DNA of 64,000 bases from Microlunatus kandeliicorticis. Lineage in GTDB: Bacteria; Actinomycetota; Actinomycetes; Propionibacteriales; Propionibacteriaceae. The notes beneath the pieces were generated by a model. That model did no database searches. It saw nothing but the letters and a program-made list of their open reading frames with translations, and was not told the DNA's origin. Of the stretch, positions 26,932 to 35,859 are shown one piece after another. How positions within the stretch are numbered: position 1 is the first letter of the stretch; each line of letters opens with the position of its first letter. The position numbers and the translations under genes were made by a program. Location: assembly GCF_014137855.1 (NCBI RefSeq), contig NZ_JACGWT010000001.1, positions 310,001-374,000 of the forward strand. Direction: 5' to 3'.

Positions 26932-27950
26932 CGCGCAGCTCCTGCGGTGACCGGGGCCTGGCTGGTCTCCTCGTCGCGGCCGCGCTCGGCCTGCCACCAG
27001 GCCACCAGCCGGCGGAGCCCGTCGGTCAGCCCGACCGTGGCCTCGAAGCCGAGGTCGCGTCGAGCGGCCTCGGTGCTGGCCAGCCGCCGGGTCACGCCGT
27101 TGACGGCTCGCGCGGGACCGAAGTCGACGCCGAGGTCGGAGTCCATCGCCTCGAGCATCGCCTCGGCCAGCCCGAGCAGCGAGGTCTCCACGCCGCTGGC
27201 GATGTTGTAGACCCGGCCGCTCACGTCCGCGGTGGCGGCGAGCAGGTTCGCGCGGGCGATGTCGGTGGTGTAGACGAAGTCCATCGTCTGCCGTCCGTCA
27301 CCGAAGATCAGCGGGGGCAGACCCTGCGCGATCCGTTCCATCCACCGGATCAGCACCTCGGTGTAGACGCCGTGGATGTCCATCCGCGGGCCGTAAACGT
27401 TGAAGTAGCGCAGCGCCACCCAGTCCAGGCCGTACATCGCGGCGAAGCTGCGGAGCATCCCCTCGTTGAACGACTTGGCCGCGCCGTAGAACGTGTCGTT
27501 GTGGTACGGGTGGTGGTCCTCGGTGGTCGGGAAGCTGTCGGCCAGACCGTAGACCGAGGCCGACGAGGCCGCGACGACCCTGGACACCCGGTGCGCCGCC
27601 GCCGCCTCGAGCACCGTGAAGGTGCCGTCGACCAGCACCTCGAGGGCCAGCCGCGGGTCCTCCGCGCACTGGGTGATCCGGATCGCCGCCTGGTGGAAGA
27701 CGACGTCGGTTCCCCGGGTCAGGTCGTGGACGAGATCACGGTCGCGGAGGTCGCCGACCACCAGGTTCAGTCGAGGATCCTCGGCGACCGCGCGCAGGTT
27801 GGCGCGGCGGCCGCGGACCAGGTTGTCGAGCACCCGCACCTCGGCGACCCGCTGGTCACCCTCGAGGGCGAGCAGCTGCTCGACGATGGTCGACCCGATG
27901 GTGCCGGCGCCCCCGGTCACCAGCACGGTGGCACCCTGCAGGCCGGTCAC
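26928..27950 (-). CDS. NAD-dependent sugar epimerase/dehydratase (extended SDR)
   Basis: 340 residues. The nucleotide-binding loop TGGAGTIGSTIVEQLL is followed by VLDNLVRGRRANL, SSASVYGLAD and the YxxxK catalytic pair in FYGAAKSFNEG, then RYFNVYGPRMDIHG and FGDGRQTMDFVYTTDIA. The overall pattern is that of UDP-sugar 4-epimerases/4,6-dehydratases. It lies between the C3-oxidase (27947) and the 4-aminotransferase (25801) with 4-bp overlaps, so it most likely supplies a substrate to one of the two aminotransferases. The exact reaction cannot be told. Confidence 0.8.
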   Translation of the reverse strand: MTGLQGATVLVTGGAGTIGSTIVEQLLALEGDQRVAEVRVLDNLVRGRRANLRAVAEDPRLNLVVGDLRDRDLVHDLTRGTDVVFHQAAIRITQCAEDPRLALEVLVDGTFTVLEAAAAHRVSRVVAASSASVYGLADSFPTTEDHHPYHNDTFYGAAKSFNEGMLRSFAAMYGLDWVALRYFNVYGPRMDIHGVYTEVLIRWMERIAQGLPPLIFGDGRQTMDFVYTTDIARANLLAATADVSGRVYNIASGVETSLLGLAEAMLEAMDSDLGVDFGPARAVNGVTRRLASTEAARRDLGFEATVGLTDGLRRLVAWWQAERGRDEETSQAPVTAGAAR

Positions 27951-29011
27951 GCCAGCACCCCCGCCGCAACCGGGAGGGCCACCGGGCGGAGCGGCACCGG
28001 CGAGCCGCCGCGCCCGAGGCTGGCGTTGGCCGCCTCGAGGACGGAGAGCACCCGGAGCCCTGCGGTGCCGTCGGTGCGCGGCGCACGGCCCTCGTCGATC
28101 GCGGCGGCGAACTCGCCGGCCATCCCGGCCAGCGCCTCGCGCTCGGTCAGCGCCGGCACGACGACGTCGCCCATCCGGTAGGACACCGTCACCGCCTCGC
28201 GCTGCACCTGGGCGTCGAGCGCCTGCGTGGTGAGGTCGACCCCGCGGTCGTGGATCGAGACGCGTTGCTGCGGGTTGAGGTCGTCCCAGACCAGCGTCCG
28301 GCGACTCCCCCCGATGACCATCTGGCGGATCTTGGTCGGGCTGAGCCAGTTGACGTTGACGTGCGCGATCCCACCCGAGCTGAGCGGCATGGTCAGGTAG
28401 CCCACGCAGGACTTGCCTGCGCCGAGCGGGTCGGCACCGTGGGCCGAGACCGACTCCGGCACCAGGCCGCCCGGGAGGATGAAGTCGAGGATCGAGAGGT
28501 CGTGCGGGGCGAGGTCCCAGAACACGTCGACGTCGGGCTGCACCAGACCGAGGTTGATCCGGGTCGAGTCGACGTAGAGGATCTCGCCGAGCTCGCCGGA
28601 CGCGATGACCTCGCGGATGTAGCCGACCGCGCTGGTGTAGCAGTAGGTGTGGTCGATCATCAGCACCCGGCCGGCCTCCTCGGCGGCCGCGACCATCGTG
28701 GCCGCCGCCTCGGCGCTGTCGGCCAGCGGCTTTTCGCAGACCACGTGCTTGCCCGCCTCCAGGGCGGCCAGCGCCAGGGCGGCGTGGGTCCGCGCCGGGG
28801 TGGCGATGGCCACCGCGTCGAGGTCGCGGCGGGACAGCAGCGCCGAGACCGAGGTCTCCACCTCGACGGTCGAGCGGTCCCCGATCACCCGGCGGGCGCG
28901 GTCGGCGTCGAGGTCGCAGACGGCGACCAGGTCCCAGTCTTTGCTCGCGCGGAAGTTCCGCACCAGGTTGGGCCCCCAGTAGCCCGCGCCGATCACGGCG
29001 ATGCTTCTCAT
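27947..29011 (-). CDS. Gfo/Idh/MocA oxidoreductase, WlbA/WbpB-like
   Basis: 354 residues. N-terminal Rossmann motif IAVIGAGYWGPNLVRNF, the AIATPARTHAALA strand and the EKPLADS motif mark the family. The middle reads FWDLAPHDLSILDFIL, seen in UDP-N-acetylglucosaminuronate 3-dehydrogenases (WlbA, WbpB), which oxidise C3 with NAD+. The first gene of an eight-gene operon; ATG start with a GGGGGGAAG ribosome site 9 bases upstream. Its 3-keto product would feed the aminotransferase at 24021. Confidence 0.85.
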   Translation of the reverse strand: MRSIAVIGAGYWGPNLVRNFRASKDWDLVAVCDLDADRARRVIGDRSTVEVETSVSALLSRRDLDAVAIATPARTHAALALAALEAGKHVVCEKPLADSAEAAATMVAAAEEAGRVLMIDHTYCYTSAVGYIREVIASGELGEILYVDSTRINLGLVQPDVDVFWDLAPHDLSILDFILPGGLVPESVSAHGADPLGAGKSCVGYLTMPLSSGGIAHVNVNWLSPTKIRQMVIGGSRRTLVWDDLNPQQRVSIHDRGVDLTTQALDAQVQREAVTVSYRMGDVVVPALTEREALAGMAGEFAAAIDEGRAPRTDGTAGLRVLSVLEAANASLGRGGSPVPLRPVALPVAAGVLA

Positions 29012-29030
29012 GTGCTGCTTCCCCCCGGAT
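29012..29030 (-). promoter_or_regulatory. CCGGGGGGAAG leader before the eight-gene operon
   Basis: On the minus strand, ATCCGGGGGGAAGCAGCAC precedes the ATG at 29011. It serves as the ribosome site and resembles the other G-run elements of the locus. Confidence 0.35.
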
Positions 29031-29097
29031 TGCAGTGTCTGTTCAGGTGTGTGGTCGAGCGTTGATCGTGTGCGGTGGTCAGGAAGGTGTCGGGTGG

Positions 29098-32000
29098 TCA
29101 GATGACGACCACCACGTCGACCCAGTAGTTGGTGTTCGAGGTGGCCGTCGGATAGCCGTTCGGGTACCGGTAGGTGGCCCCGTTCGGCGGCACCGACAGC
29201 GGACCTGCGGTGTAGCCGTTGGTGAACGCCCCCGAGGTCACCGAGTAGTGGCCGGTCGGTCCGTAGTAGCCGACGACGTAGGTGGTGTTCGCCTTGATCG
29301 CCACCGGCGTGCCGAGCGTCACCGTCCGCCACCCGACGCCGGATCCGCTCGCGGTGCCGGTGGCCAGCTGGTTGCCGCTGTTGTCCCACAGGTAGACGGT
29401 CTGGCCGCCGGTGTTCCCGCTGCCGGCGTAGAACTTGATCGCGGTGACCGAGCCGGCCTGGCTCGAGCTGAACCGGACCCCGGTCAGCACCGGGCCGTTG
29501 TCCCCGTAGGCCGGGACGTCCGGCGTGGCCGTGCTGGCGAACAGGCTGTACGGCGTGCCGGTCGGCGGCGGTCCGGTGGTGGTGAAGGTCCAGGTCTTCG
29601 GGCTGGCCATCGCCACCCCGGAAGCGCTGGTGGCGCTCACCGAGACCGTGTAGGCGGTCGACTGCGCCAGACTGGCCGCCGGCGCGAAGGTGACCGTGTT
29701 CGAGCCGCTGGCGTAGGTCGTGGTCCCGCTGACCAGGGTGCCGTTGGCGGCCGTGACCGTCATCGAGAGCGTCGTCGGGTCGATGGCGCGGTCGAACGTC
29801 GCGCTCGGGCTGACCCCCGGGTCGGCGGTCGACCCGTCGGTCGGGGTGACCGCGGTGACCGTCGGCGGAGCGGTGGCGCTGGTCGAGAACACCACGTCCA
29901 CGTAGTAGTTGCTGTCCATGTAGCTGGCGGTCGGGAAGCCGGTGCCGTAGACGTAGGTGCTGTCGATCCCGGTGATCGGGGTGTTGACCACCGGTGAGGC
30001 GAAGTAGCTCTGGTCGGCCGAGTAGTGACCGTTCGGGGCGTAGTAGCTCGCCACATAGGTCGTCCCAGCGGTGATGCTCACCGGTGAGGAGAAGCTGGCG
30101 GTCTGCCACCCCGTCCCGCTGTCGGTGAAGGTCAGGCCGGCGAGCTTCGTCCCCCCGCTGGTCCACAGCGCCCCGGTGTGGGTGCCGGTGTTGGCGGCGT
30201 CCCGGTAATAGCGCAGCCCGGTGATCGTCCCGTTCACGCTCGAGGAGAACTTGAGGCCGAGCGTCACCGCGGCGGTGTCACCGGAGTCGGAGAGCGACGG
30301 CGTGGTGGTGCTGGCGAACAACGAGCACGGACAGGCGCCGGCTCCGGCGGTGGTGAACGAGACCGAGGTGCTGCCGCTCATGGCCGTCCCGGACAGGTTC
30401 TTCGCCCCGCTGATGGTCGCGGTGTACGTCGTGCCCGGGTCGAACGAGCTGCTCGGGGTGAAGGTGGCGACCGACCCCTGCGACTCGTTGGAGACCGTGC
30501 CGCTGATCACCGTGCCGTCGGACTTGCGCTTGACCGTGATCACCGCGGACCCGGCCTGGACCGGCGTGCTGAAGGTGGCCGACACCGTGCCGGACACCGA
30601 GACGCCCGTCGCACCGTCGCCGGGCGTCGTCGAGACGACGGTGGGTGCGGCGTTCGGTGACGGGACGTAGACGGGGTCCACGTAGTAGTTCGTGCTCGAG
30701 GTGCTGGTCAGCGCCCCGCTGCCGTAGCTGTAGCGCCCGCCGGTGGACACCGACGAGAGCGGGCCCTTGGTGATCGCGCTGCTGAGGCCGCCGGAGGTGT
30801 AGTCGTACCGTCCCTGCGGTGCGGTGTAGGAGATCACGTAGGTGGTGCCGGTGCTGACCGCGACGGGGTTGCTGAAGGTGACGCTCTGCCAACCGCTGCT
30901 GGTCTCGTTCGTCGCGGTTCCGGTGGCGAGCTGCGTGCTGCCCTTCCACAGGCTGACGGTGTGGGTGCCGCCGTTCTCGACGTTCTTGAAGAAGCGACCC
31001 CCGGTGATCTGACCGGACTGGCTGACCGTGAAGGCCATGCCGAGCTGCACGCTGACCGTGTCGGAGTCGGGTCCGGCCGACGGTTGATCGGAGTCGGCGA
31101 ACAGCGAGCACGGGCAGCTGCCGTTCGGGTTGGCCGCCGACGCCGTGGTGAAGGTCCACTGATAGGGCGCGGCCATCCCGGTCGCGCTGACCGTCGCGGT
31201 GTAGGTGGTGCCGGCGGCCAGCGTCTGGGTCGGGTTGAAGGTCGCTGTCCTGGACGTCGAGCTGTAGCTCGTGGTCCCGCTCACCGCGTTGTTGGCAGCG
31301 TCCTGCACCGCCATGGTGACACCCGAGGAGCCGACGTCCTTGGAGAAGGTGGCGGTCACCGAGGTGCTCGACTGCACCGAGGTCGCCCCGGACGAGGGGG
31401 TGACGGCGGTCACCGTCGTCGGCGTGTTGTTGGTCTGGGTGTAGGTGACGTCGACGTAGTAGTTCGTCTGGGCGTAGCTCGACTGCGGGAAGGCGCTGCC
31501 GTTGGCGTAGACGCCGTTGGTCACGCTGCTGCCGCCCGGCGCGGTGAGGATGCCGGCGGCGTGGCCCCGGCCGCTGAAGAACGTGCTGTCGGCCGAGTAG
31601 TGGCCCTTCGGCGCGTAGTAGGCGGCGACGTAGGTGGTGTTCGCGGTGATCGCGACCGGGTTGGCGAAGGCGAGCGTCTGCCACCCGCTGGTCGTCTCGT
31701 TGGAGAAGGTGCCGGTGGCCAGCACGTTGCCGTTGCCGTCGTAGAGCGTGCCGGTGTGGGTGCCGGTGTTCGTGCTCGCCTTATAGAAGCGGATGCCGCT
31801 GATGAAACCGGCCTGCGAGGCGGTGAACTTCACCCCGAGGGTGACCGCCGATCCGTCCGCGCCGTCGACCACCGTCGGGGTGATGACGCCGAAGATCGAG
31901 CACGGGCAGGGCGAGGTGATGCTGACCGAGGTCGGGGCCGAGGTGTTGGCCGAGTCGTCGGTGGCCCGCACCTGGATGGCGTTCGCGCCGTTCCCGGTCA

Positions 32001-33804
32001 GGATGTCCTGGTAGCTCCAGCTCGTGGTCCCCGCGGCCGGGTGCCAGCTGGCTCCGCCGTCGACCGACACCTCGACTCCGGCGACCCGCCCGCCCACGTC
32101 GGTCGCGGTGCCGGAGACGGTCACCAGCGAGCCCTGGGCGATGGTCGAGCCTGAGGTGGGGCTGCTGACCGTGACGGTCGGCGGTGTGGTGTCCGTGCTC
32201 TTCGTGGTGGCCGTGAGGTCCGCTGTCAGAGTGGTCGCGGTCGCCCCCATGTCGGTCAGCACATTGAGGGTCGCCTGTCGGATCCGCGGATCCGCCGGCT
32301 GGATGTCGTCCCCGTCGTGGTTGGCGTCGAGTCCCCAGGCCCACTGGATGGTGCCCGCGCCGAAGACCAGCGCCCCGCTGGCCGCACGGTAGAGGGTGAT
32401 GTGATGGGTGGTGGTTCCCGGGGCGACGGTCTTGCCGTAGTCCTGGAGGTACTCCGGCGTGCTCCCGGTCGTCGTCGACATGTCGATGAGGCCGGCGGGT
32501 CGGTAGCCGTTGTCGACGTCCTCGTCGGACTCGTACCCGACCAGGTGGTTGGCGAGGGTGGTCGAGGAGCCGGCCATCGAGTCGAGACCGGTGTTGCGCC
32601 ACACCCGGTACTTGCCCTCGTTGGCCTGCACGGTCATCGGCAGGTCGTCGGAGTTGGCCATGAACATGGTGCCAGTGAGGTTGTTCTCGGCGGGGAAGCC
32701 CAGGTCGCCGTACCGGGGGTCGCGCCACGTCGGGGTCGGACCCGCCGGGTCGGTGTCGATCCGGACGATGGCGTTGGCGCTACTCTCCCAGGTGTCCTTG
32801 TAGCAGACCAGGGTGCGGTTGGCGGTGTTGGTGCCGTCCTGTGACGGCTCCAGCCGCGTCTTCCAGTAGACCTCGTTGCCCGAGAAGAACGCCAGGTTCA
32901 CCCCGGCGTCGCGGGCCGCCGTGACGTTGGCCCGCTCGCTCTTCGACCAGTACTCGTCGTGTCCGACCGAGAGGAAGACCTTGTGCTTGGTCAACAGCGA
33001 CGAGTCGGTGCTGACGTCGATGTCCGACACGTAGGAGACGTCGAAGCCGTTCTGCTCGAGGTAGCGGATCATCGGGTACTCGTTGCTGAACAGGTAGTCG
33101 CGCTTCTCGATCCCGGTCCGGTTGATGAACGGGCGGTTGTAACTCAGCTTGTAGGCGCGGCCGTTGGCGCCGCCGCTGTAGAAGTCGTTACCGCCGTACA
33201 GGTTGTAGGCCTGCCAGGTTGCGTCCGAGGTCTTCATGATCACCGTCGAGGTGTTCCCGTCGTTCCGCACCACGAACGGGATGTGCGACGCGTCGCCGTT
33301 CTGCAACGTGACCTTGGCCAGGTAGACGCCGGACACCGCAGTGGTGGGAACCGACCAGGTGGCACCGACCTTCCAGGTGCCGCAGTCGTAGATCTCGGTC
33401 GACGTGCTGCTGGCGCATGCGGGCTGGGTCTGCACCGTGGTGGTCAGCGAGGTGATCTTGCGTGCCCCGTTGCCCTGGTAGTAGCCGAGCCGGTAGATGT
33501 CGAGGGTGTAGGGCTTGCCGCCGCTGGTGACCTTGAACGAGACCGATCCGCCGGCGTTGACGCTCATCTGGGTCGCGAAGCCGAGGATGGTCGTGTCGTC
33601 GCCCTGGTCCCAGACGTTCGGACTCGTACCGGGGAGCTGGTTCTCACAAGCGATCGCGTTGCCGCTGCAGGCGGCCGCGGCCTTCGGTGCCGGAACCGCG
33701 ACCAGCAGGCCGGCGACCAGCAGGATCGAGCCGAGCAGCCCGAGGAGGCGAGTGCGGTTGGGACGGAGCGCGGCCCGGATCCGAGGCCGTGAGGGGTGGG
33801 TCAT
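29098..33804 (-). CDS. Giant secreted protein: dimethylformamidase-like domain plus four DUF4082-like domains
   Basis: 1568 residues with a signal peptide ending near AAAA (about residue 44). Residues about 80-530 match the large domain seen in the beta subunit of N,N-dimethylformamidase (GYYQGNGARKI, YNRPFIN, VGHDEYWS, FFSGNEVYWKTRLE, GAGTIQWAWGLD). An Ig-like domain (about 540-630) follows, then four DUF4082 domains starting near 633, 896, 1156 and 1416; the first three open with CPCS. They are separated by three Big_5-like domains (VTAVTPSSGATSV, VVSTTPGDGATGV, VTAVTPTDGSTAD). Each DUF4082 repeats YVxxYYAPxGHYS and NYYVDV. It is probably a surface protein that binds glycan. The sugar transferase gene stops one base before its ATG. 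Confidence 0.75.
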   Translation of the reverse strand: MTHPSRPRIRAALRPNRTRLLGLLGSILLVAGLLVAVPAPKAAAACSGNAIACENQLPGTSPNVWDQGDDTTILGFATQMSVNAGGSVSFKVTSGGKPYTLDIYRLGYYQGNGARKITSLTTTVQTQPACASSTSTEIYDCGTWKVGATWSVPTTAVSGVYLAKVTLQNGDASHIPFVVRNDGNTSTVIMKTSDATWQAYNLYGGNDFYSGGANGRAYKLSYNRPFINRTGIEKRDYLFSNEYPMIRYLEQNGFDVSYVSDIDVSTDSSLLTKHKVFLSVGHDEYWSKSERANVTAARDAGVNLAFFSGNEVYWKTRLEPSQDGTNTANRTLVCYKDTWESSANAIVRIDTDPAGPTPTWRDPRYGDLGFPAENNLTGTMFMANSDDLPMTVQANEGKYRVWRNTGLDSMAGSSTTLANHLVGYESDEDVDNGYRPAGLIDMSTTTGSTPEYLQDYGKTVAPGTTTHHITLYRAASGALVFGAGTIQWAWGLDANHDGDDIQPADPRIRQATLNVLTDMGATATTLTADLTATTKSTDTTPPTVTVSSPTSGSTIAQGSLVTVSGTATDVGGRVAGVEVSVDGGASWHPAAGTTSWSYQDILTGNGANAIQVRATDDSANTSAPTSVSITSPCPCSIFGVITPTVVDGADGSAVTLGVKFTASQAGFISGIRFYKASTNTGTHTGTLYDGNGNVLATGTFSNETTSGWQTLAFANPVAITANTTYVAAYYAPKGHYSADSTFFSGRGHAAGILTAPGGSSVTNGVYANGSAFPQSSYAQTNYYVDVTYTQTNNTPTTVTAVTPSSGATSVQSSTSVTATFSKDVGSSGVTMAVQDAANNAVSGTTSYSSTSRTATFNPTQTLAAGTTYTATVSATGMAAPYQWTFTTASAANPNGSCPCSLFADSDQPSAGPDSDTVSVQLGMAFTVSQSGQITGGRFFKNVENGGTHTVSLWKGSTQLATGTATNETSSGWQSVTFSNPVAVSTGTTYVISYTAPQGRYDYTSGGLSSAITKGPLSSVSTGGRYSYGSGALTSTSSTNYYVDPVYVPSPNAAPTVVSTTPGDGATGVSVSGTVSATFSTPVQAGSAVITVKRKSDGTVISGTVSNESQGSVATFTPSSSFDPGTTYTATISGAKNLSGTAMSGSTSVSFTTAGAGACPCSLFASTTTPSLSDSGDTAAVTLGLKFSSSVNGTITGLRYYRDAANTGTHTGALWTSGGTKLAGLTFTDSGTGWQTASFSSPVSITAGTTYVASYYAPNGHYSADQSYFASPVVNTPITGIDSTYVYGTGFPTASYMDSNYYVDVVFSTSATAPPTVTAVTPTDGSTADPGVSPSATFDRAIDPTTLSMTVTAANGTLVSGTTTYASGSNTVTFAPAASLAQSTAYTVSVSATSASGVAMASPKTWTFTTTGPPPTGTPYSLFASTATPDVPAYGDNGPVLTGVRFSSSQAGSVTAIKFYAGSGNTGGQTVYLWDNSGNQLATGTASGSGVGWRTVTLGTPVAIKANTTYVVGYYGPTGHYSVTSGAFTNGYTAGPLSVPPNGATYRYPNGYPTATSNTNYWVDVVVVI

Positions 33805-33805
33805 G

Positions 33806-35542
33806 TCAGCGGGCTCCTCGCTTGCCGAGAACGGCGAAGGCGGTCTTCCACAGGATCAGCAGATCGAGGGTGAGGGACCAGTTCTCGACGTACCGCAGGT
33901 CCAGCCGGACCGAGGCGGCGGCGTCGAGGTCGGACCGGCCGCTGACCTGCCAGAGGCCGGTCAGTCCGGGCGTCACCAGCGAGCGGCGGACGGCATCAGC
34001 CGGCATCGCCGCGACCTCGCTGGCCAGGTGCGGGCGCGGGCCGACGAGCGACATCGACCCCGCGAGCACGTTGAACAGCTGCGGCAGCTCGTCGAGCGAG
34101 AAGTCCCGCAGGAGCTGGCCGATCCGCGTCACCCGGGGGTCACGCGCCAGCTTGAACAGCGCGCCGTGCCCCTCGTTCCGGTCCATCAGCTCGGCCTTGC
34201 GGGCCTCCGCGTCCACCACCATCGAACGGAACTTGAGCATGGTGAACGGCTTGCCGTCCCGACCGACGCGGGTCTGCCGGAACAGCACAGGGCCGCCGTC
34301 GTTCAGCTTGACCGCGATCGCGATCACCAGCAGGGCCGGCCAGATCACCGCGAGACCGGCCGAGGTGAGGACGACGTCGGTGATCCGCTTGATCACCCGC
34401 GGCCACCCGGTGAACCGGGGCTGGGCGACGTGGACGAGCGGCAGGCCGAGGATCGGACGGATGTGCATCCGGGGGCCGGCCACCTCGACCAGCCCGGGAT
34501 CGACCAGCATCTCGACGCCGACACCCTCCAGCGACCAGGCGATCTTGCGCAGGTAGCTGTTCCGGGTGGCGTCGTCGCTGGTCACCGCGACGGCGTCGCA
34601 GCCGAACTCGCGGACCGCGCGGGTCACCGAGGACAGGTCGCCGAGGACCGGGACGTCGAGCTCGGCGTCTGCGTCGCCGACCGGGACGCAGGCGCCGACC
34701 ACCGCCATCCCGTGGTGCGACTCGCTCGACAACCGCTCGTGCAGCGCGCGGACCGAGTCGACGCTGCCTGCCACGATCACCCGCCGCAGGTTCCGGCCCT
34801 GGCGCTGGGTGAAGTGCAGCGTCTTGCGGAGCACGAACCGGGCACCGAGGCTGAGCACCGCGGCCAGCGGGGCCGCCGTGAGCAGCAGGGCGAGCAACGT
34901 GTGCCCGTCCACAAGCTGGGCGGTGAAGGCGCCGACGACCACCACGGCCACCGCCGCCCGGAGCGGCCCGCGGAGCTCCTCGCCGCCGAACCCGACCTGG
35001 TTGTGGTGGTAGCCGCGGACCAGGGTGACCGCCAGCGGCCAGGCGAGCAGGCCGAGAAGGATGAGGCCAGCGGTGGTTGGGCTGTCGTGGCGGAGCGTGC
35101 TGCTGAAGAGCGTGGGGACGAGCGTCGCGATCGCGCCGAGGACCGCGTCGAGAGCGACGGTGAGGCCGATGTAGCGCCGGCTCCAGGACAGGAAGTTGCG
35201 GCCCGCGTGCGGCACGGGGTCGGCCGCGCGCCGCGCCCTGCCCGGGTTGGATGCGCGGAGCAGCGCCTCGGCTCCGGAGACGACGTCGGCCTGGGTGTTC
35301 TGCGCGAGCTCGGTCTCGATCCCGTCCGGTGCGAGGTCGACCGGGGAAAGCGTGAGGTTGCCGTGGTCGGCGCGGTCGGGAAGCGTCGGGATCTGCCCGG
35401 TCGGGCTCGTCGCGTGCAGCGCGCGGCGTGGCGTGTAGTCGCTGCCCGCCCGGTCGCTCGCCTGTGCCGAAGGGCTGTCATCCGCGCCGTTGCCGGTCTG
35501 CGCGCGCGCAGCACTCAGCACGGACCCGTCCGGTCCGACCAT
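33806..35542 (-). CDS. Polyprenyl glycosylphosphotransferase that starts the repeat unit (WbaP/CpsE type)
   Basis: 578 residues. A hydrophilic 110-residue N-terminus precedes four membrane segments and a CoA-binding-like domain (RRVIVAGSVDSVRALHERL). The C-terminal catalytic domain has KRITDVVLTSAGLAVIWPAL, VLFRQTRVGRDGKPF, KFRSMVVDAEARK, FSLDELPQLFNVLAG and SLVGPRPH. It transfers a sugar-1-phosphate from a UDP-sugar to undecaprenyl phosphate, the first step of the pathway. ATG start with GGGGGA about 9 bases upstream. It leads the minus-strand part of the locus. Confidence 0.9.
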   Translation of the reverse strand: MVGPDGSVLSAARAQTGNGADDSPSAQASDRAGSDYTPRRALHATSPTGQIPTLPDRADHGNLTLSPVDLAPDGIETELAQNTQADVVSGAEALLRASNPGRARRAADPVPHAGRNFLSWSRRYIGLTVALDAVLGAIATLVPTLFSSTLRHDSPTTAGLILLGLLAWPLAVTLVRGYHHNQVGFGGEELRGPLRAAVAVVVVGAFTAQLVDGHTLLALLLTAAPLAAVLSLGARFVLRKTLHFTQRQGRNLRRVIVAGSVDSVRALHERLSSESHHGMAVVGACVPVGDADAELDVPVLGDLSSVTRAVREFGCDAVAVTSDDATRNSYLRKIAWSLEGVGVEMLVDPGLVEVAGPRMHIRPILGLPLVHVAQPRFTGWPRVIKRITDVVLTSAGLAVIWPALLVIAIAVKLNDGGPVLFRQTRVGRDGKPFTMLKFRSMVVDAEARKAELMDRNEGHGALFKLARDPRVTRIGQLLRDFSLDELPQLFNVLAGSMSLVGPRPHLASEVAAMPADAVRRSLVTPGLTGLWQVSGRSDLDAAASVRLDLRYVENWSLTLDLLILWKTAFAVLGKRGAR

Positions 35543-35859
35543 GTGTGTTTCCCCCGATGCGATTCATCGGTCCCCCGACCGAAAAACCAGGTCGGCCGCG
35601 ATGCGTTCCTCGTCGTCGAGGCGTGCGACTCAGGGGTGGAAACTCGAGCTGACTGCCGTTGTGATCTCCCCCGAGAACGGCCGAGCGGTCGTAAACGTAT
35701 CGCCCTGGTCAGGGGGCCGCTGGGGCGTTATCCAATCGTGACAATGATCCGGCGCTCGAACGGTCCGGCCGTGCCTGCAGCGCCCGAATTCCCTGCTCAC
35801 ATGGGAAAAGTCACCCGGGGCTTCGTCTGCCGGTTGCTTCCCCACCCGGTCCCAGGAGC
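35543..35859 (-). promoter_or_regulatory. 317-base spacer with three TCGGGGGA elements upstream of the sugar transferase
   Basis: On the minus strand TCGGGGGA occurs at 35667-35674 (TCGGGGGAGATCAC), 35572-35579 (inside the inverted repeat CGGTC-GGGG-GACCG, 35568-35581) and 35549-35556 (TCGGGGGAAACAC, next to the ATG). The rest is less GC-rich than the genes. No convincing gene and no clear -35/-10 pair was found. Confidence 0.45.
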
